Assembly: GCA_024234815.1 (NCBI GenBank)
Contig: JACKNO010000001.1
Span: 930,001-994,000 of the forward strand
DNA length: 64,000 bases
From: Pseudomonadales bacterium
GTDB taxonomy: Bacteria > Pseudomonadota > Gammaproteobacteria > Pseudomonadales > Halieaceae
Direction of reading: 5' to 3'
Positions 8,434-16,963 of this stretch are shown one piece after another. The position numbers and the translations under genes were made by a program. Within the stretch, counting starts at the first letter, position 1, and every line of letters begins with the position of its first letter. The notes beneath the pieces were generated by a model, which searched no databases, had not been told where the DNA came from, and worked only from the letters and a program-made list of their open reading frames with translations.

Positions 8434-8499
8434 TTAATATGGCAAGTGGTTTTAGGTATTAAAGCGCCGGACACTGTGGCCTGCCCGGCGGGAAGGGCT

Positions 8500-8868
8500 C
8501 TAGCTCGCGGTAAACTGTTGCTCGAGATACCCGATGATATCGTTGGATTCATATATCCAGCTTTCGCCGTGCGGGCCGCCCTCAATTTTCAGGCAGGGGA
8601 CCTTGAGTTTCCCGCCACCCGCCAGCAATTCAGTTTTGGCCTGTTCTGAGCGCTTGACGTCCCGCGTCTCGATATTGAGCGAGTTGCGCTTGATCGCCCG
8701 GCGCACCTTCACGCAAAACGGGCAGGCCTCGTACTGGTAAAGCGTCAGGCCGAGAGTCCGGGCGTCGATGCTGGCCTGCAGCGCCGGCTCACGTGTGATG
8801 CCGGAGGGAGAAAACACCCAATTCAGTAGCAAAATCAGTTTGCCGAGGATAAAGCGGATAACTTGCAT
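8500..8868 (-). CDS. Membrane-anchored glutaredoxin-like protein
   Basis: The 122-residue protein has an N-terminal hydrophobic segment (residues 3-19) and then a glutaredoxin/GST N-terminal thioredoxin fold: LTLYQYEACPFCVKVRRAI with the CPFC redox pair, the cis-Pro motif KVPCLKI, and WIYESNDIIGYLE. It should act as a thiol-disulfide oxidoreductase attached to the inner membrane with the fold on the cytoplasmic side. The start ATG has a weak ribosome site. The next gene upstream (VOC protein) is 62 bases away on the same strand. Confidence 0.88.
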   Translation of the reverse strand: MQVIRFILGKLILLLNWVFSPSGITREPALQASIDARTLGLTLYQYEACPFCVKVRRAIKRNSLNIETRDVKRSEQAKTELLAGGGKLKVPCLKIEGGPHGESWIYESNDIIGYLEQQFTAS

Positions 8869-8930
8869 GGTAGTTTCCAGTAATGGCTGTCTTGCAGGGA
8901 GTTTGCGCGGGGCGAGAAGATACGCCGATA

Positions 8931-9368
8931 TCAGGTTTCAAACAACTGACTTTCCACGTCCCTGAAGGCCTTGAACTCCAGGGGATTACCGCTGGGGTCG
9001 AGAAAGAACATTGTGGCTTGCTCGCCAGGCTGTCCCTCAAACCGGATATGCGGCTCGATTACAAAATTTACAGCGTTGCGTTCCAGCTTCCTGGAGAGGG
9101 CTTTCCACTGATCCATTTCCAGGACAACACCAAAATGCGGTACCGGCACGCTGTGTCCGTCCACGGGATTGTTCGAAGAATCAAGGCGTTTGGCCGGGTA
9201 AGTGTGTGACTGGTGGCACACCAGTTGATGGCCGAAGAAATTGAAATCGACCCATGAACTGGCGCTGCGTCCCTCGGGGCAGCCCAGGATGACACCGTAG
9301 AATGCCCTGGCCTCAGCGATGTCCCGAACCTCAATTGCCAGGTGGAAGGGGGGTAATGCTTGGGGCAT
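8931..9368 (-). CDS. VOC family (glyoxalase/bleomycin-resistance fold) protein
   Basis: The 145-residue protein has paired VOC modules: FHLAIEVRDIAEARAFYGVILGC at the N-terminus and PHFGVVLEMDQWKAL in the middle, with FFLDPSGNPLEFKAF at the C-terminus. The His residues and the terminal Glu are the usual metal ligands of dioxygenase- or glyoxalase-like members. The substrate cannot be predicted. It is located between two genes on the same strand and may be co-transcribed with the glutaredoxin-like gene. Confidence 0.87.
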   Translation of the reverse strand: MPQALPPFHLAIEVRDIAEARAFYGVILGCPEGRSASSWVDFNFFGHQLVCHQSHTYPAKRLDSSNNPVDGHSVPVPHFGVVLEMDQWKALSRKLERNAVNFVIEPHIRFEGQPGEQATMFFLDPSGNPLEFKAFRDVESQLFET

Positions 9369-9446
9369 GGGAACATGGTCTCCAGAGCGTTTGTGAAATT
9401 ATAGACAAGCCGGCAGGTGTCAGATAGTGGCGCGCACCCGAGCGCA

Positions 9447-10364
9447 TCATTCCCCGGCTGGTCCGCCACCAGTCAGCACGGTTTCCAGTATACCCGGGTG
9501 GGCCAACTCGTCCGGTCCCAGCAGCGTCCGGAGATACCGCGAAAGTAGTGACTGGTCGTCAGCCAATTCGCTGAACCCCTTTGCGGAGTATTCCGGCGGA
9601 GTCCAGCTGTGATGCAGTGCTATCAGGCCTCCGCCATGACTGGATACAGTATCGACCGGCAGTCGTTCATCGAACCAGAAAGAAATGTAGCGTTCCCTGG
9701 CGGTCAGTTTGTCAGCGCGTCGGTATGCGCGTTCCGCAATGTATCCGCTTCTGCGTGGATCGATCTGCGCGATATACGTCTGCCTCCTCGATTTCAATAG
9801 ACGGATTCGCTGCAGCTTTCTCAGTATCCCGATGACTTTCGTTACCGGCTCTCCGGGTTGCGCGCGCTTCCCTGTCGCCAACTCGTTGCGAAGCAGTTCG
9901 AAAGTGTAATTCCCCAGCTCCGTGTAGTTCAGGCCGGTCGCCGCCATAAGGGCTTCTCGCGGCAGGGACAGGGTCTCCTGCAACAATTCCAGCCAGCGCT
10001 GTGCGACCGGCGAATGCTGCCGAGCTCCAACGGCCGACAAATGAAAGCCGTACAGGGCTATTTCGCAGTCTGCCAGCGCTTCCCGAATCGCCACGAATGG
10101 AGCGGAGGAAATGGTGTCGATATCCATGAATATGCCACCGTAATGCGCAAGCATTGCCACTTCGATGGCATCCTTTTGCTGGGGAACCGGGTATTGCCGA
10201 AGCGCATGGAGGTCCAGAACGCCATCGGGGAGCCACTTGTGCAGATTGTCCTGGGTAATCAGGCAGACTTTCCCAAAGCCGCCGTGGGCCTGCCAGGTTG
10301 CCACGCACAGCTGCAGGTATGCAGGGATGTTTGCAGGCTTATCCCAATAAGCATATATCTTCAA
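9447..10364 (-). CDS. Glycosyltransferase with DXD motif (GT32-like)
   Basis: The 305-residue protein has AIEVAMLAHYGGIFMDIDT (DID at residues 81-83), the nucleotide-sugar and metal-binding motif of GT32/capsular-polysaccharide-type transferases, and a later IALHHSW motif. There is no signal peptide or membrane segment. It probably adds a sugar to a surface glycan; donor and acceptor are unknown. The most upstream start is TTG at 10362-10364 without a clear ribosome site, but MKIYAYW fits the family start. Confidence 0.83.
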   Translation of the reverse strand: MKIYAYWDKPANIPAYLQLCVATWQAHGGFGKVCLITQDNLHKWLPDGVLDLHALRQYPVPQQKDAIEVAMLAHYGGIFMDIDTISSAPFVAIREALADCEIALYGFHLSAVGARQHSPVAQRWLELLQETLSLPREALMAATGLNYTELGNYTFELLRNELATGKRAQPGEPVTKVIGILRKLQRIRLLKSRRQTYIAQIDPRRSGYIAERAYRRADKLTARERYISFWFDERLPVDTVSSHGGGLIALHHSWTPPEYSAKGFSELADDQSLLSRYLRTLLGPDELAHPGILETVLTGGGPAGE

Positions 10365-10456
10365 TTGTCGATTCCACGCGGCGACTTGTTATCAGGGTTG
10401 CATGATAGCGCGTCACTCCAGGTTTTCTAACGCCGGTTGCGGGTGACCAGAAGCTC

Positions 10457-10492
10457 AACCCGCATTAGGCAATCACCCCTCTAACCCGCATT
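10457..10492. repeat. Direct repeat AACCCGCATT upstream of the SDF fusion gene
   Basis: AACCCGCATT occurs at 10457-10466 and 10483-10492, 26 bases apart, and GCGGGT occurs inverted just upstream near 10437-10442. The repeats lie in the promoter region of the following gene and may be operator half-sites. Confidence 0.4.
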
Positions 10493-10538
10493 GGCGACGC
10501 GTTGTACAATGTGCCGATGCCGCGGAGGCGCAGCGTAC

Positions 10539-12689
10539 ATGACATTCACAAAACAGATACTGCTGGGGCTGTTCCTCGGTATTGCTACGGGCGTTTTCCT
10601 GGGCGAATACGCCAGTCCTTTCAGCGTGGCCGGCGATATTTATATAGCCCTGCTGCAGATGACGGTATTGCCGTATATCATTGTGTCCCTGATCGCCAAT
10701 CTCGGCCGCATATCCTGGGCCGAGAGTCGCGGCCTGCTGTTATCCGCCTGCTGGGTCCTGCTGTTGCTGTTGCTGCTTGGTATGGTGATGCTGCTGGTGA
10801 TCCCCTCGGCATTTCCCGATTGGCAGAGCGCATCGTTTTTCAGCTCTGCCCTCATCCAGCCCGAGAAAGCGTTCGACCCTGTAGCGCTCTACATCCCCGC
10901 CAATCCATTCTGGTCCATGGCGAACAACGTGGTACCCGCGGTGGTGTTGTTCTGCATATTGCTCGGGGTGGGAATAAGCGGCGCCAGCGGTAGCGGAGGA
11001 TTCATCCAGGGACTGGATGTGGTTGAGGTCGGGCTGAACCATGTTAACAAGCTGGTGATCAAGCTCACACCCATCGGCATCCTGGCTATCGCGGCTGGTA
11101 CTGCGGGCACGATTTCACTGGATGAATTGAGCCGCCTGCAGGCCTACCTGATCACCTACACGGTGATGGCGCTCGTCCTGAGTTTTATCGTATTGCCGTT
11201 GCTGGTCAGCGCCGTTACACCCTTCAGTTACCGCGACCTGGTGCTAATCCCCAAAGATACCCTGATCATGATTTGCGCCGCAGCCAAGATCATCGTACTG
11301 ATGCCCCAGCTGGTAGAGAATGTGAAGGAACTTTTTCGGCGCTACGATCTGTTCGATGAGAAGGTCGAATCCGGTGCCGAGGTCCTGCTGCCGCTCGCTT
11401 ACCCATTTCCCAACCTGGGTACTTACACAATACTGATTTTCGTGCCTTTCGGGGCCTGGTATATGGGCGGGTCCCTGGATGTTACCGACCAGTTGGTGTT
11501 CCAGGGCGCCGCAATCTTCAGCAGTTTCGTGGCGCCCATCGTGGGAATCCCGTTCCTGTTGGATCTCATGGAGATTCCCGCGGATGTAATGGAGTTATTC
11601 ATGATGTCCACGGTCTATACCGACCGGATTCGGGTGGTGTTGGGCGCCGTCCACCTGTTGTCGCTCGCCGTGGTGGTGCTTGCGATTCGCCGTGGCGTTT
11701 TCGCCTGGAACCTGCCGGGGCTGATCAAAGCCTTGTCGATTTCCGTCGCTGCCATAGTGATCGCGCTGCTGTCGGTTCGAGCCTATCTGGCGACTACCAC
11801 GGAAGAGTCATTTTCCGGCGGCGACGCCCTTGTGGAAATGCGCTGGATGGACCGCACCGTACCGGTCAAGTCCTGGCGGGACAGTTTGCCTCCGCTGGAT
11901 TCAGTGGAGCCGGGCAAATCCCGCCTGGATATCATCCTGCAACGGGGCAGCTTGCGCGTAGGTTACCTGGCTGATGCGCTCCCCTTCGCGTTCGCCAATG
12001 CCAGGGGTGAAATCGTCGGGTTTGATATTGAAATGGCCCACAGGCTGGCGGCCGATCTCGGTGTCAGCCTTGAACTGGTCAGGGTTGTCGAGGCTGATAT
12101 CGCCCCACTTCTGGCCACCGCGCAGCTGGACATCGCGATGTCCGGCCTGGCGGTGACGACACAGCGCGCCATGAAATGGGATTTCAGCTCCTCGCCAATG
12201 GATCTCACACTGGCGTTTCTGGTTCCGGACCACCAGCGCAAACAGTTCTCGAGAATGAGCTCATTGCGCCAGGTTCCCGGCCTGAAGCTCGGCGTTGTGC
12301 AGAGAGACACCGGGCTGCGCCACCTGATAGCAAATGAACTTCCAAATGCTATCATGGTCAATGTGGATTCTCCGCGGTCTTACCTGCGCGGCCAAATGCC
12401 GGAACTGGATGGGATACTGTATTCTGCTGAAGGCGGCTCGGCGTGGACGCTGCTCTACCCGGCCTATGCGGTAGTTGTGCCCAAGCCGGGCAGGATCAGT
12501 CTGCCCATGGCCTATGCGATGCCAAAGGGAGAGTCCGATTGGGTTCGCCTGGTCTCTGACTGGGTTCTGATCCAACAGAAGACGGGCGAGGTCTCGAATC
12601 TGTTTGATCACTGGATACAGGGCGGGGGGGCGCAGGACACCACGCCTCGCTGGTCGGTTATCCGCAACGTGCTGCATTGGGTGAAATGA
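10539..12689 (+). CDS. SDF-type cation:dicarboxylate symporter fused to a family 3 solute-binding domain
   Basis: The 716-residue protein joins two domains. Residues 1 to about 415 resemble the SDF (GltP/DctA) symporter fold, with many hydrophobic helices (LLQMTVLPYIIVSLIANLG, KLTPIGILAIAAGTAGT). After a membrane helix and a linker, residues about 466-690 are a periplasmic-type solute-binding protein (RGSLRVGYLADALPFAF, GFDIEMAHRLAADLG, LDIAMSGLAVTTQR). The start ATG at 10539 is chosen because GGAGG at 10524-10528 precedes it. The SDF part lacks the usual serine-rich SSS motif (ICAAAK there) and the NMDGT motif (FPNLGTYT there). It may be an altered transporter or a receptor. Confidence 0.87.
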   Translation: MTFTKQILLGLFLGIATGVFLGEYASPFSVAGDIYIALLQMTVLPYIIVSLIANLGRISWAESRGLLLSACWVLLLLLLLGMVMLLVIPSAFPDWQSASFFSSALIQPEKAFDPVALYIPANPFWSMANNVVPAVVLFCILLGVGISGASGSGGFIQGLDVVEVGLNHVNKLVIKLTPIGILAIAAGTAGTISLDELSRLQAYLITYTVMALVLSFIVLPLLVSAVTPFSYRDLVLIPKDTLIMICAAAKIIVLMPQLVENVKELFRRYDLFDEKVESGAEVLLPLAYPFPNLGTYTILIFVPFGAWYMGGSLDVTDQLVFQGAAIFSSFVAPIVGIPFLLDLMEIPADVMELFMMSTVYTDRIRVVLGAVHLLSLAVVVLAIRRGVFAWNLPGLIKALSISVAAIVIALLSVRAYLATTTEESFSGGDALVEMRWMDRTVPVKSWRDSLPPLDSVEPGKSRLDIILQRGSLRVGYLADALPFAFANARGEIVGFDIEMAHRLAADLGVSLELVRVVEADIAPLLATAQLDIAMSGLAVTTQRAMKWDFSSSPMDLTLAFLVPDHQRKQFSRMSSLRQVPGLKLGVVQRDTGLRHLIANELPNAIMVNVDSPRSYLRGQMPELDGILYSAEGGSAWTLLYPAYAVVVPKPGRISLPMAYAMPKGESDWVRLVSDWVLIQQKTGEVSNLFDHWIQGGGAQDTTPRWSVIRNVLHWVK

Positions 12690-12730
12690 GGCGAGAGCCG
12701 GTGGTTCCAGCAAAAGTGTGCTGTTAAACT

Positions 12731-12748
12731 GGCGCCGGTCTTCGCGCT
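12731..12748. repeat. Dispersed 18-bp repeat, copy A
   Basis: GGCGCCGGTCTTCGCGCT is identical to 42572-42589. In both places TAAGTGC follows after 3-4 bases. It lies in a gene-free stretch after the SDF fusion gene. Confidence 0.55.
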
Positions 12749-12783
12749 TATTAAGTGCTATTCGCCTATAGATAAGAAGGCGG

Positions 12784-12948
12784 TTACACGACCACGGTCG
12801 TGAGGGGAAATGAGGCGGTCACTATCCCGGCCGGGTAGATGGTGCCCGCGGTGCTGTCGCCGATGGCCATGCTGCTGTCGCAGTGAGCCATGTGACGGAT
12901 GTCGCGCCTCATATAATCTGGTCCAACGGGAATTTTTGGTAATTTCAT
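12784..12948 (-). CDS. Possible small protein, unrecognised
   Basis: A 54-codon frame begins MKLPKIPVGPDYMRRDIRH and ends PLTTVVV. After the first dozen codons, nearly every third base is G or C, as in the real genes here, which argues for coding. There is no clear Shine-Dalgarno. Its start codon overlaps that of the divergent transpeptidase-like gene as drawn, so one of the two starts must differ. The function is unknown and it resembles no family known to me. Confidence 0.35.
   Translation of the reverse strand: MKLPKIPVGPDYMRRDIRHMAHCDSSMAIGDSTAGTIYPAGIVTASFPLTTVVV
12787..12802. repeat. Perfect 7-bp inverted repeat
   Basis: CACGACC, AC, GGTCGTG form a perfect stem with a two-base centre. 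There is no T-run, so it is not an obvious terminator; it could be an operator. It overlaps the 3' end of the small frame at 12784-12948. Confidence 0.3.
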
Positions 12949-13732
12949 GCGACACGGGAAGCCCGCGCGGGCTGCGCAAGGGGATAGGATTGCGCGCTGC
13001 GCCAGCAATGGTAGAAACAGAGGCTCATACCCCGGGCTGCTATCGACGTGGCTGCTGTCCGCGGTATTGGTTTGCCTGCTGGCGAGCACCCATGTCAGGG
13101 CGGATGAGGCGGCCCTGATCCGGCAGCTCGCCCCGGAAATAAGCCCCAAGGCCGTTTCCGAAGCCGTGTCGGCGATGAAATGCGCCCAGAAGAACGGCGT
13201 GGGAACAACGGCCAGTCGTCTGGCCATTATCGATTACACCATTCCCTCCCGTGAACCCCGCCTTTGGGTGATGGACCTGAAGGAAAAGCAGCTCCTGTTC
13301 ACGGAACATGTCGCCCATGGCCAGGGCTCGGGTGGAGATGTGCCGGATACGTTCTCCGACCGCAACGGCAGCCATCAGACCAGCCTGGGCCTGTTTCTTA
13401 CCGATGCGACATACCAGGGCGGCAATGGCTATTCGCTGAGATTGCATGGCCTGAGCAAGGGCCTCAATGAATCGGCCATGCAGCGACTGATCGTTATGCA
13501 TGGAGCCGGGTATGTGAATCCGGATGCGGCCGCCTCGATGGGCCGCCTCGGGCGCTCCTGGGGGTGCCCGGCGGTGCGAACCGAAGTGGCAAGGCCCATG
13601 ATCGATACACTCAAACTCGGGCAGTTTATTTACGCATATGGGCCCGGCACAGCTGACCTGTCGACGTGCAAAACCGAGAATCTTGCCCTGGCGGGCGTTA
13701 CCTCCTATGCAGGGCGATCAAGCGGATATTGA
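12947..13732 (+). CDS. Murein L,D-transpeptidase catalytic domain-like exported protein
   Basis: The protein (up to 261 residues) has a hydrophobic signal segment (LLSTWLLSAVLVCLLAS) after a long basic N-terminus, followed by a YkuD_2-type catalytic region: LWVMDLKEKQLLFTEHVAHG, RLHGLSKGLN, VMHGAGYV and GRSWGCPAV with the catalytic Cys. It should act on peptidoglycan peptides in the periplasm. The ATG at 12947 has no good ribosome site and the N-region is long, so the true start may lie downstream. It faces the second transpeptidase gene, 54 bases apart end to end. Confidence 0.82.
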   Translation: MRHGKPARAAQGDRIARCASNGRNRGSYPGLLSTWLLSAVLVCLLASTHVRADEAALIRQLAPEISPKAVSEAVSAMKCAQKNGVGTTASRLAIIDYTIPSREPRLWVMDLKEKQLLFTEHVAHGQGSGGDVPDTFSDRNGSHQTSLGLFLTDATYQGGNGYSLRLHGLSKGLNESAMQRLIVMHGAGYVNPDAAASMGRLGRSWGCPAVRTEVARPMIDTLKLGQFIYAYGPGTADLSTCKTENLALAGVTSYAGRSSGY

Positions 13733-13786
13733 TTGCCATCCTGCCGTGCAAATAGCGTCGAAAAACCCCCGGCGCCAAGGATGAAA

Positions 13787-14791
13787 CTATACCTCGGGAT
13801 TTGAGCTGATAACCGCCATTTCCTTGCCGGTGGTGTGCTCCATGATCGCCGCATCTGTCACTATCAGGGTTGTCCCCGTGTCCACGAGGGGGGTGACCAG
13901 CGCGACAAAGTCATGTGGCACCTGGAGATCTTTTACGACCTCCGGGTCTGGCGAGGTATTGGCGTCATCCATGTGCCCCACCACCCCCACGCCAATCCAC
14001 TTTGGCTTGTTGGCGACAGGCTCTCGGGCGACGAAAACATGTGTTCCAACCGGTTTATCGGGGTTGATGAACTGCACTTTTACCCGGCCGATCTCGACAC
14101 CGTTGCGAAGCACTACCATGCGCCCGTCATAGCGGCTCACCACCATTGCCAGCGGGCCGCTGTCAGATTTTTCGGGCTCCCAGCGGAAAGGTTCGTCCGC
14201 AAACAGGCGCCGGTTCGCGGCCAACTGCCCCTTGTCGGTGATCGGCGACAGGAATGCCGGGTGATCTACAAACTGTGGCTGTGTGGCGCTGTTGGCTACT
14301 ACAACCGTCATACCTACCGGAGCTGCCTCGAACAGCAGGCGCGCAAACTCCGATGGCAGGTGCACGCAACCGTGCGACTCGGGGTACCCTGGAATGCCGC
14401 CGGCATGCAATGCCACGCCGTCATTGGTAAAGCGTTCTGTGTAGGGCATGGCGGCGTTATGGTAAATGCTGGAATGGTGGTTCTTGTCCTTGAAGGTTGT
14501 AGCGAAAACCCCGGTCGGCGTCTCGTGGCCGGGTTTGCCGGTACTGACGGTGGACTTGCCTATCAGGATACCGTTGCGGTAAGTGTAGGCTCGTTGTTCG
14601 TCGAGGCTGACCAGCACGGCAATGGGTCCGCCCGGGGCGATCTCGGGAGCCCAGGTGAACTCGCCGTTCCGCAGTGATTCCGATGGGGTATCGAAGGGAA
14701 CAGGCGCTTTTGCACCCCAGAACGGCGTCGCCAGGGCAAGTCCGGCGGTTGCAAGTAGGCATGCGGCAAACAGGGTATTGAAAATCTTCAT
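13787..14791 (-). CDS. L,D-transpeptidase (YkuD/ErfK family) with a degenerate second repeat
   Basis: The protein has 334 residues from MKIFNTLFAACLLATAGLALA, a good signal peptide with AAGGAA upstream; the 58 codons before it in the frame have no support. The catalytic motif is HAGGIPGYPESHGCVHLP with Cys 142. Residues 55-74 (GPIAVLVSLDEQRAYTYRNG) and 212-231 (GPLAMVVSRYDGRMVVLRNG) are clearly related, so the YkuD N-terminal half is duplicated and the second copy has no catalytic Cys. It probably cross-links peptidoglycan or attaches proteins to it in the periplasm. Confidence 0.9.
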   Translation of the reverse strand: MKIFNTLFAACLLATAGLALATPFWGAKAPVPFDTPSESLRNGEFTWAPEIAPGGPIAVLVSLDEQRAYTYRNGILIGKSTVSTGKPGHETPTGVFATTFKDKNHHSSIYHNAAMPYTERFTNDGVALHAGGIPGYPESHGCVHLPSEFARLLFEAAPVGMTVVVANSATQPQFVDHPAFLSPITDKGQLAANRRLFADEPFRWEPEKSDSGPLAMVVSRYDGRMVVLRNGVEIGRVKVQFINPDKPVGTHVFVAREPVANKPKWIGVGVVGHMDDANTSPDPEVVKDLQVPHDFVALVTPLVDTGTTLIVTDAAIMEHTTGKEMAVISSNPEV

Positions 14792-15012
14792 ATCCGAACT
14801 GAATTCCTTTGTATTCCGGGGCTTCCATGGCCATTGAGCGATGGTTCTCAGGGTGCTAATGGTCTGATACTTTGAGCCTGAAAACCACTGCCTGGCGGCA
14901 ATAAACCCGCCTGCGCGTACCTGACGCCTTGACTGCGGTGTCATACGGGGAACCTGGTTCGGCATTGTGGTCTAAACTGCTTATGAAACGTCGACTCCGG
15001 AGGGTTTGACCC

Positions 15013-15432
15013 ATGATAGTACCCAAGCGCATTCCTGCCGCGGTGGTCGTGTTCCTGGCGGCGCTGAGTGCTCCTCTTGTCGCCGCGGAGCCCGCCGCCG
15101 ATACTCAAGCAGGGGGTGAAAAGAGCGAGCTCTGTCTCAACCTGATCCGTATTGACAGCTCGAAGATACTGGACTCAAAACACATGCTGTTCATCATGAC
15201 TGACAAGACCATGTACCTGAACACATTTCCCCTGGAATGCCCCGGCCTGAAGCCCGGCGACGCCTACAAGTTCCGCACTCCCCTGAATCAGCTCTGCAAC
15301 CAGGACCTGGTCACCAAAATGACTTACGGAGGTCAGGGTTTTATTCCAGGGGTGTCTTGCGGTCTCGGCAAATTCGTGGAGATAAGCCAGGAGCAGGTCG
15401 ACGCGTTGCAGCAGAAAATCAAGGCAAAGTAA
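15013..15432 (+). CDS. Small exported protein resembling DUF6491
   Basis: The 139-residue protein has a signal peptide (residues 1-25, ending LVAAE) and a compact mature part with the pattern CLNLIRIDSSKILDSKHMLF, MYLNTFPLECPGLK, FRTPLNQLC and GVSCGLGKF. Four cysteines could form two disulfides. I associate this with the DUF6491 family, whose role is unknown. GGAGGG precedes the ATG. It is convergent with the MFS gene, 51 bases away. Confidence 0.75.
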   Translation: MIVPKRIPAAVVVFLAALSAPLVAAEPAADTQAGGEKSELCLNLIRIDSSKILDSKHMLFIMTDKTMYLNTFPLECPGLKPGDAYKFRTPLNQLCNQDLVTKMTYGGQGFIPGVSCGLGKFVEISQEQVDALQQKIKAK

Positions 15433-15483
15433 GTCGCTACAGCAAAGCTGCAAATTGTGCCGGCTGGAACAGGGTCTCGGACA

Positions 15484-16731
15484 TTACCCGGCAGGCGGCG
15501 CATTGACCGGGCGGGCCTGGGTGAGGCACAGCAGTGCAAAGACAATCAGGCCGCAGAAGATAGCAAATGGTATTTCATAACTTCCCGCCGCATCGTATAT
15601 AAGTCCTGTCAACCAGATACCGAGTCCCCCTCCGGTGGCGTCCAGAATGGTGATGGTACCCAGTATCTTACCGGCGTCGCGGATACCGAAAGTGTTCATG
15701 ACCGACAGTTGTAACAGGGTATAGGCGCCGCCCCAGCCCAGCCCAAAAGCGGTAACGGCCAACCAGACCTGGGCAGGGTCCATTCGCGCCAGCAATACGG
15801 CCCCCGCCAGCATTACCAGGAGATTGGCATACAGCACCTTCTTGCTATCAAGCAGGTCACTCACAATACCAAAAACGAACTTGCCTGCCAGGGCGCTGAG
15901 AAAGAACAGGCTGATGGCATTGGTCGCCACCTGGGCGTCAAAACCCGCATCGCGCATGTACTTGTAGACGTGGGACTGCACTCCCAAAACAGTGTAGAAG
16001 GTCGCCATGGCGAACAGCGCAAAGGCCCAAAAAGTACGCGTACGCAACGCGTCGGCAAAAGCCACGCCTCCCGACGCCATGCGTGCCGAGCCGCTGTTCG
16101 AGCTCTCGCCCAACGCGCTCAGCCCCCTCCCGGAAGGGTGGTCGCGCACCCAGAATAAAGTGATGAAAAACAGCGCGGCAGGAATCAGTGCTGCCACGGA
16201 AAACGCCGTGCGCCAGCCTACCGCCTGAATCATCGCGGTCCCATATTGCGGGAACAAGGCGCCGCCCAGGCTGGTGCCCACGAGGGCGATGCCGATAGCG
16301 GTACCGCGAAAACGCAGGAACCAGGAGGACACGAGTATTACCACGGCGTTCAGGCCGCAAGTTACCAGTACCAGGGCGAAGGCGGCATGGATTGCGTACA
16401 TCTGGAACAGCGTGTCCAGGCGGCTGTAGCAAAGGTAGCCAAGGCCAAGTGTCAGCCAACCCACCAGCATGCAGCGGCGCACGCCGTAACGGTCTATCAG
16501 CACGCCGGCGAATGGCGCAGACAGGCCGGTAAGTGTAAGGGTTATCATGTCCCGTAACTTGATATCCCCCATCGACCAGGAGAACGCATCGATAAACTCC
16601 AGGTCGTAGACCGACAGGCCCGACAGGGTCATGCCATTGCTGACCATCAGGGCGAGACTGGCAAAGAGGGCCAACATCCAGTGGCTGGAGTTTTTCATAA
16701 GGGAAGTCGCATCGACGGAATCGGATATCAC
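15484..16731 (-). CDS. MFS transporter
   Basis: The roughly 415-residue protein has 12 predicted membrane helices. The loop 2-3 motif is present as GVLIDRYGVRRCMLVGW, and a central cytoplasmic loop (HPSGRGLSALGESSNSGSARMASG) separates the halves. The layout resembles the oxalate/formate-antiporter-like or monocarboxylate group, but the substrate cannot be assigned. The start is uncertain: a GTG at 16731 or the ATG at 16698, neither with a strong ribosome site. Confidence 0.88.
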   Translation of the reverse strand: MISDSVDATSLMKNSSHWMLALFASLALMVSNGMTLSGLSVYDLEFIDAFSWSMGDIKLRDMITLTLTGLSAPFAGVLIDRYGVRRCMLVGWLTLGLGYLCYSRLDTLFQMYAIHAAFALVLVTCGLNAVVILVSSWFLRFRGTAIGIALVGTSLGGALFPQYGTAMIQAVGWRTAFSVAALIPAALFFITLFWVRDHPSGRGLSALGESSNSGSARMASGGVAFADALRTRTFWAFALFAMATFYTVLGVQSHVYKYMRDAGFDAQVATNAISLFFLSALAGKFVFGIVSDLLDSKKVLYANLLVMLAGAVLLARMDPAQVWLAVTAFGLGWGGAYTLLQLSVMNTFGIRDAGKILGTITILDATGGGLGIWLTGLIYDAAGSYEIPFAIFCGLIVFALLCLTQARPVNAPPAG

Positions 16732-16963
16732 GGTGCAAAAGCACTATCGTACTTCTGCGCCGTTGAACAATTAAGCTCTATTGCCATAACTATATAGCAT
16801 GAAGATCGCGGCAGATACCCTGGCAATAGCCGGATGCATCGGCAACCAATAATTGCACCGGCCAATGATTCCCGCCTGATGAATTCGACCATTCCCGCAC
16901 CCGCCCGTGAGATCATCACGTACAATCAGGAACCGGGACCACAGCTCACAGGAAGAACATGAC

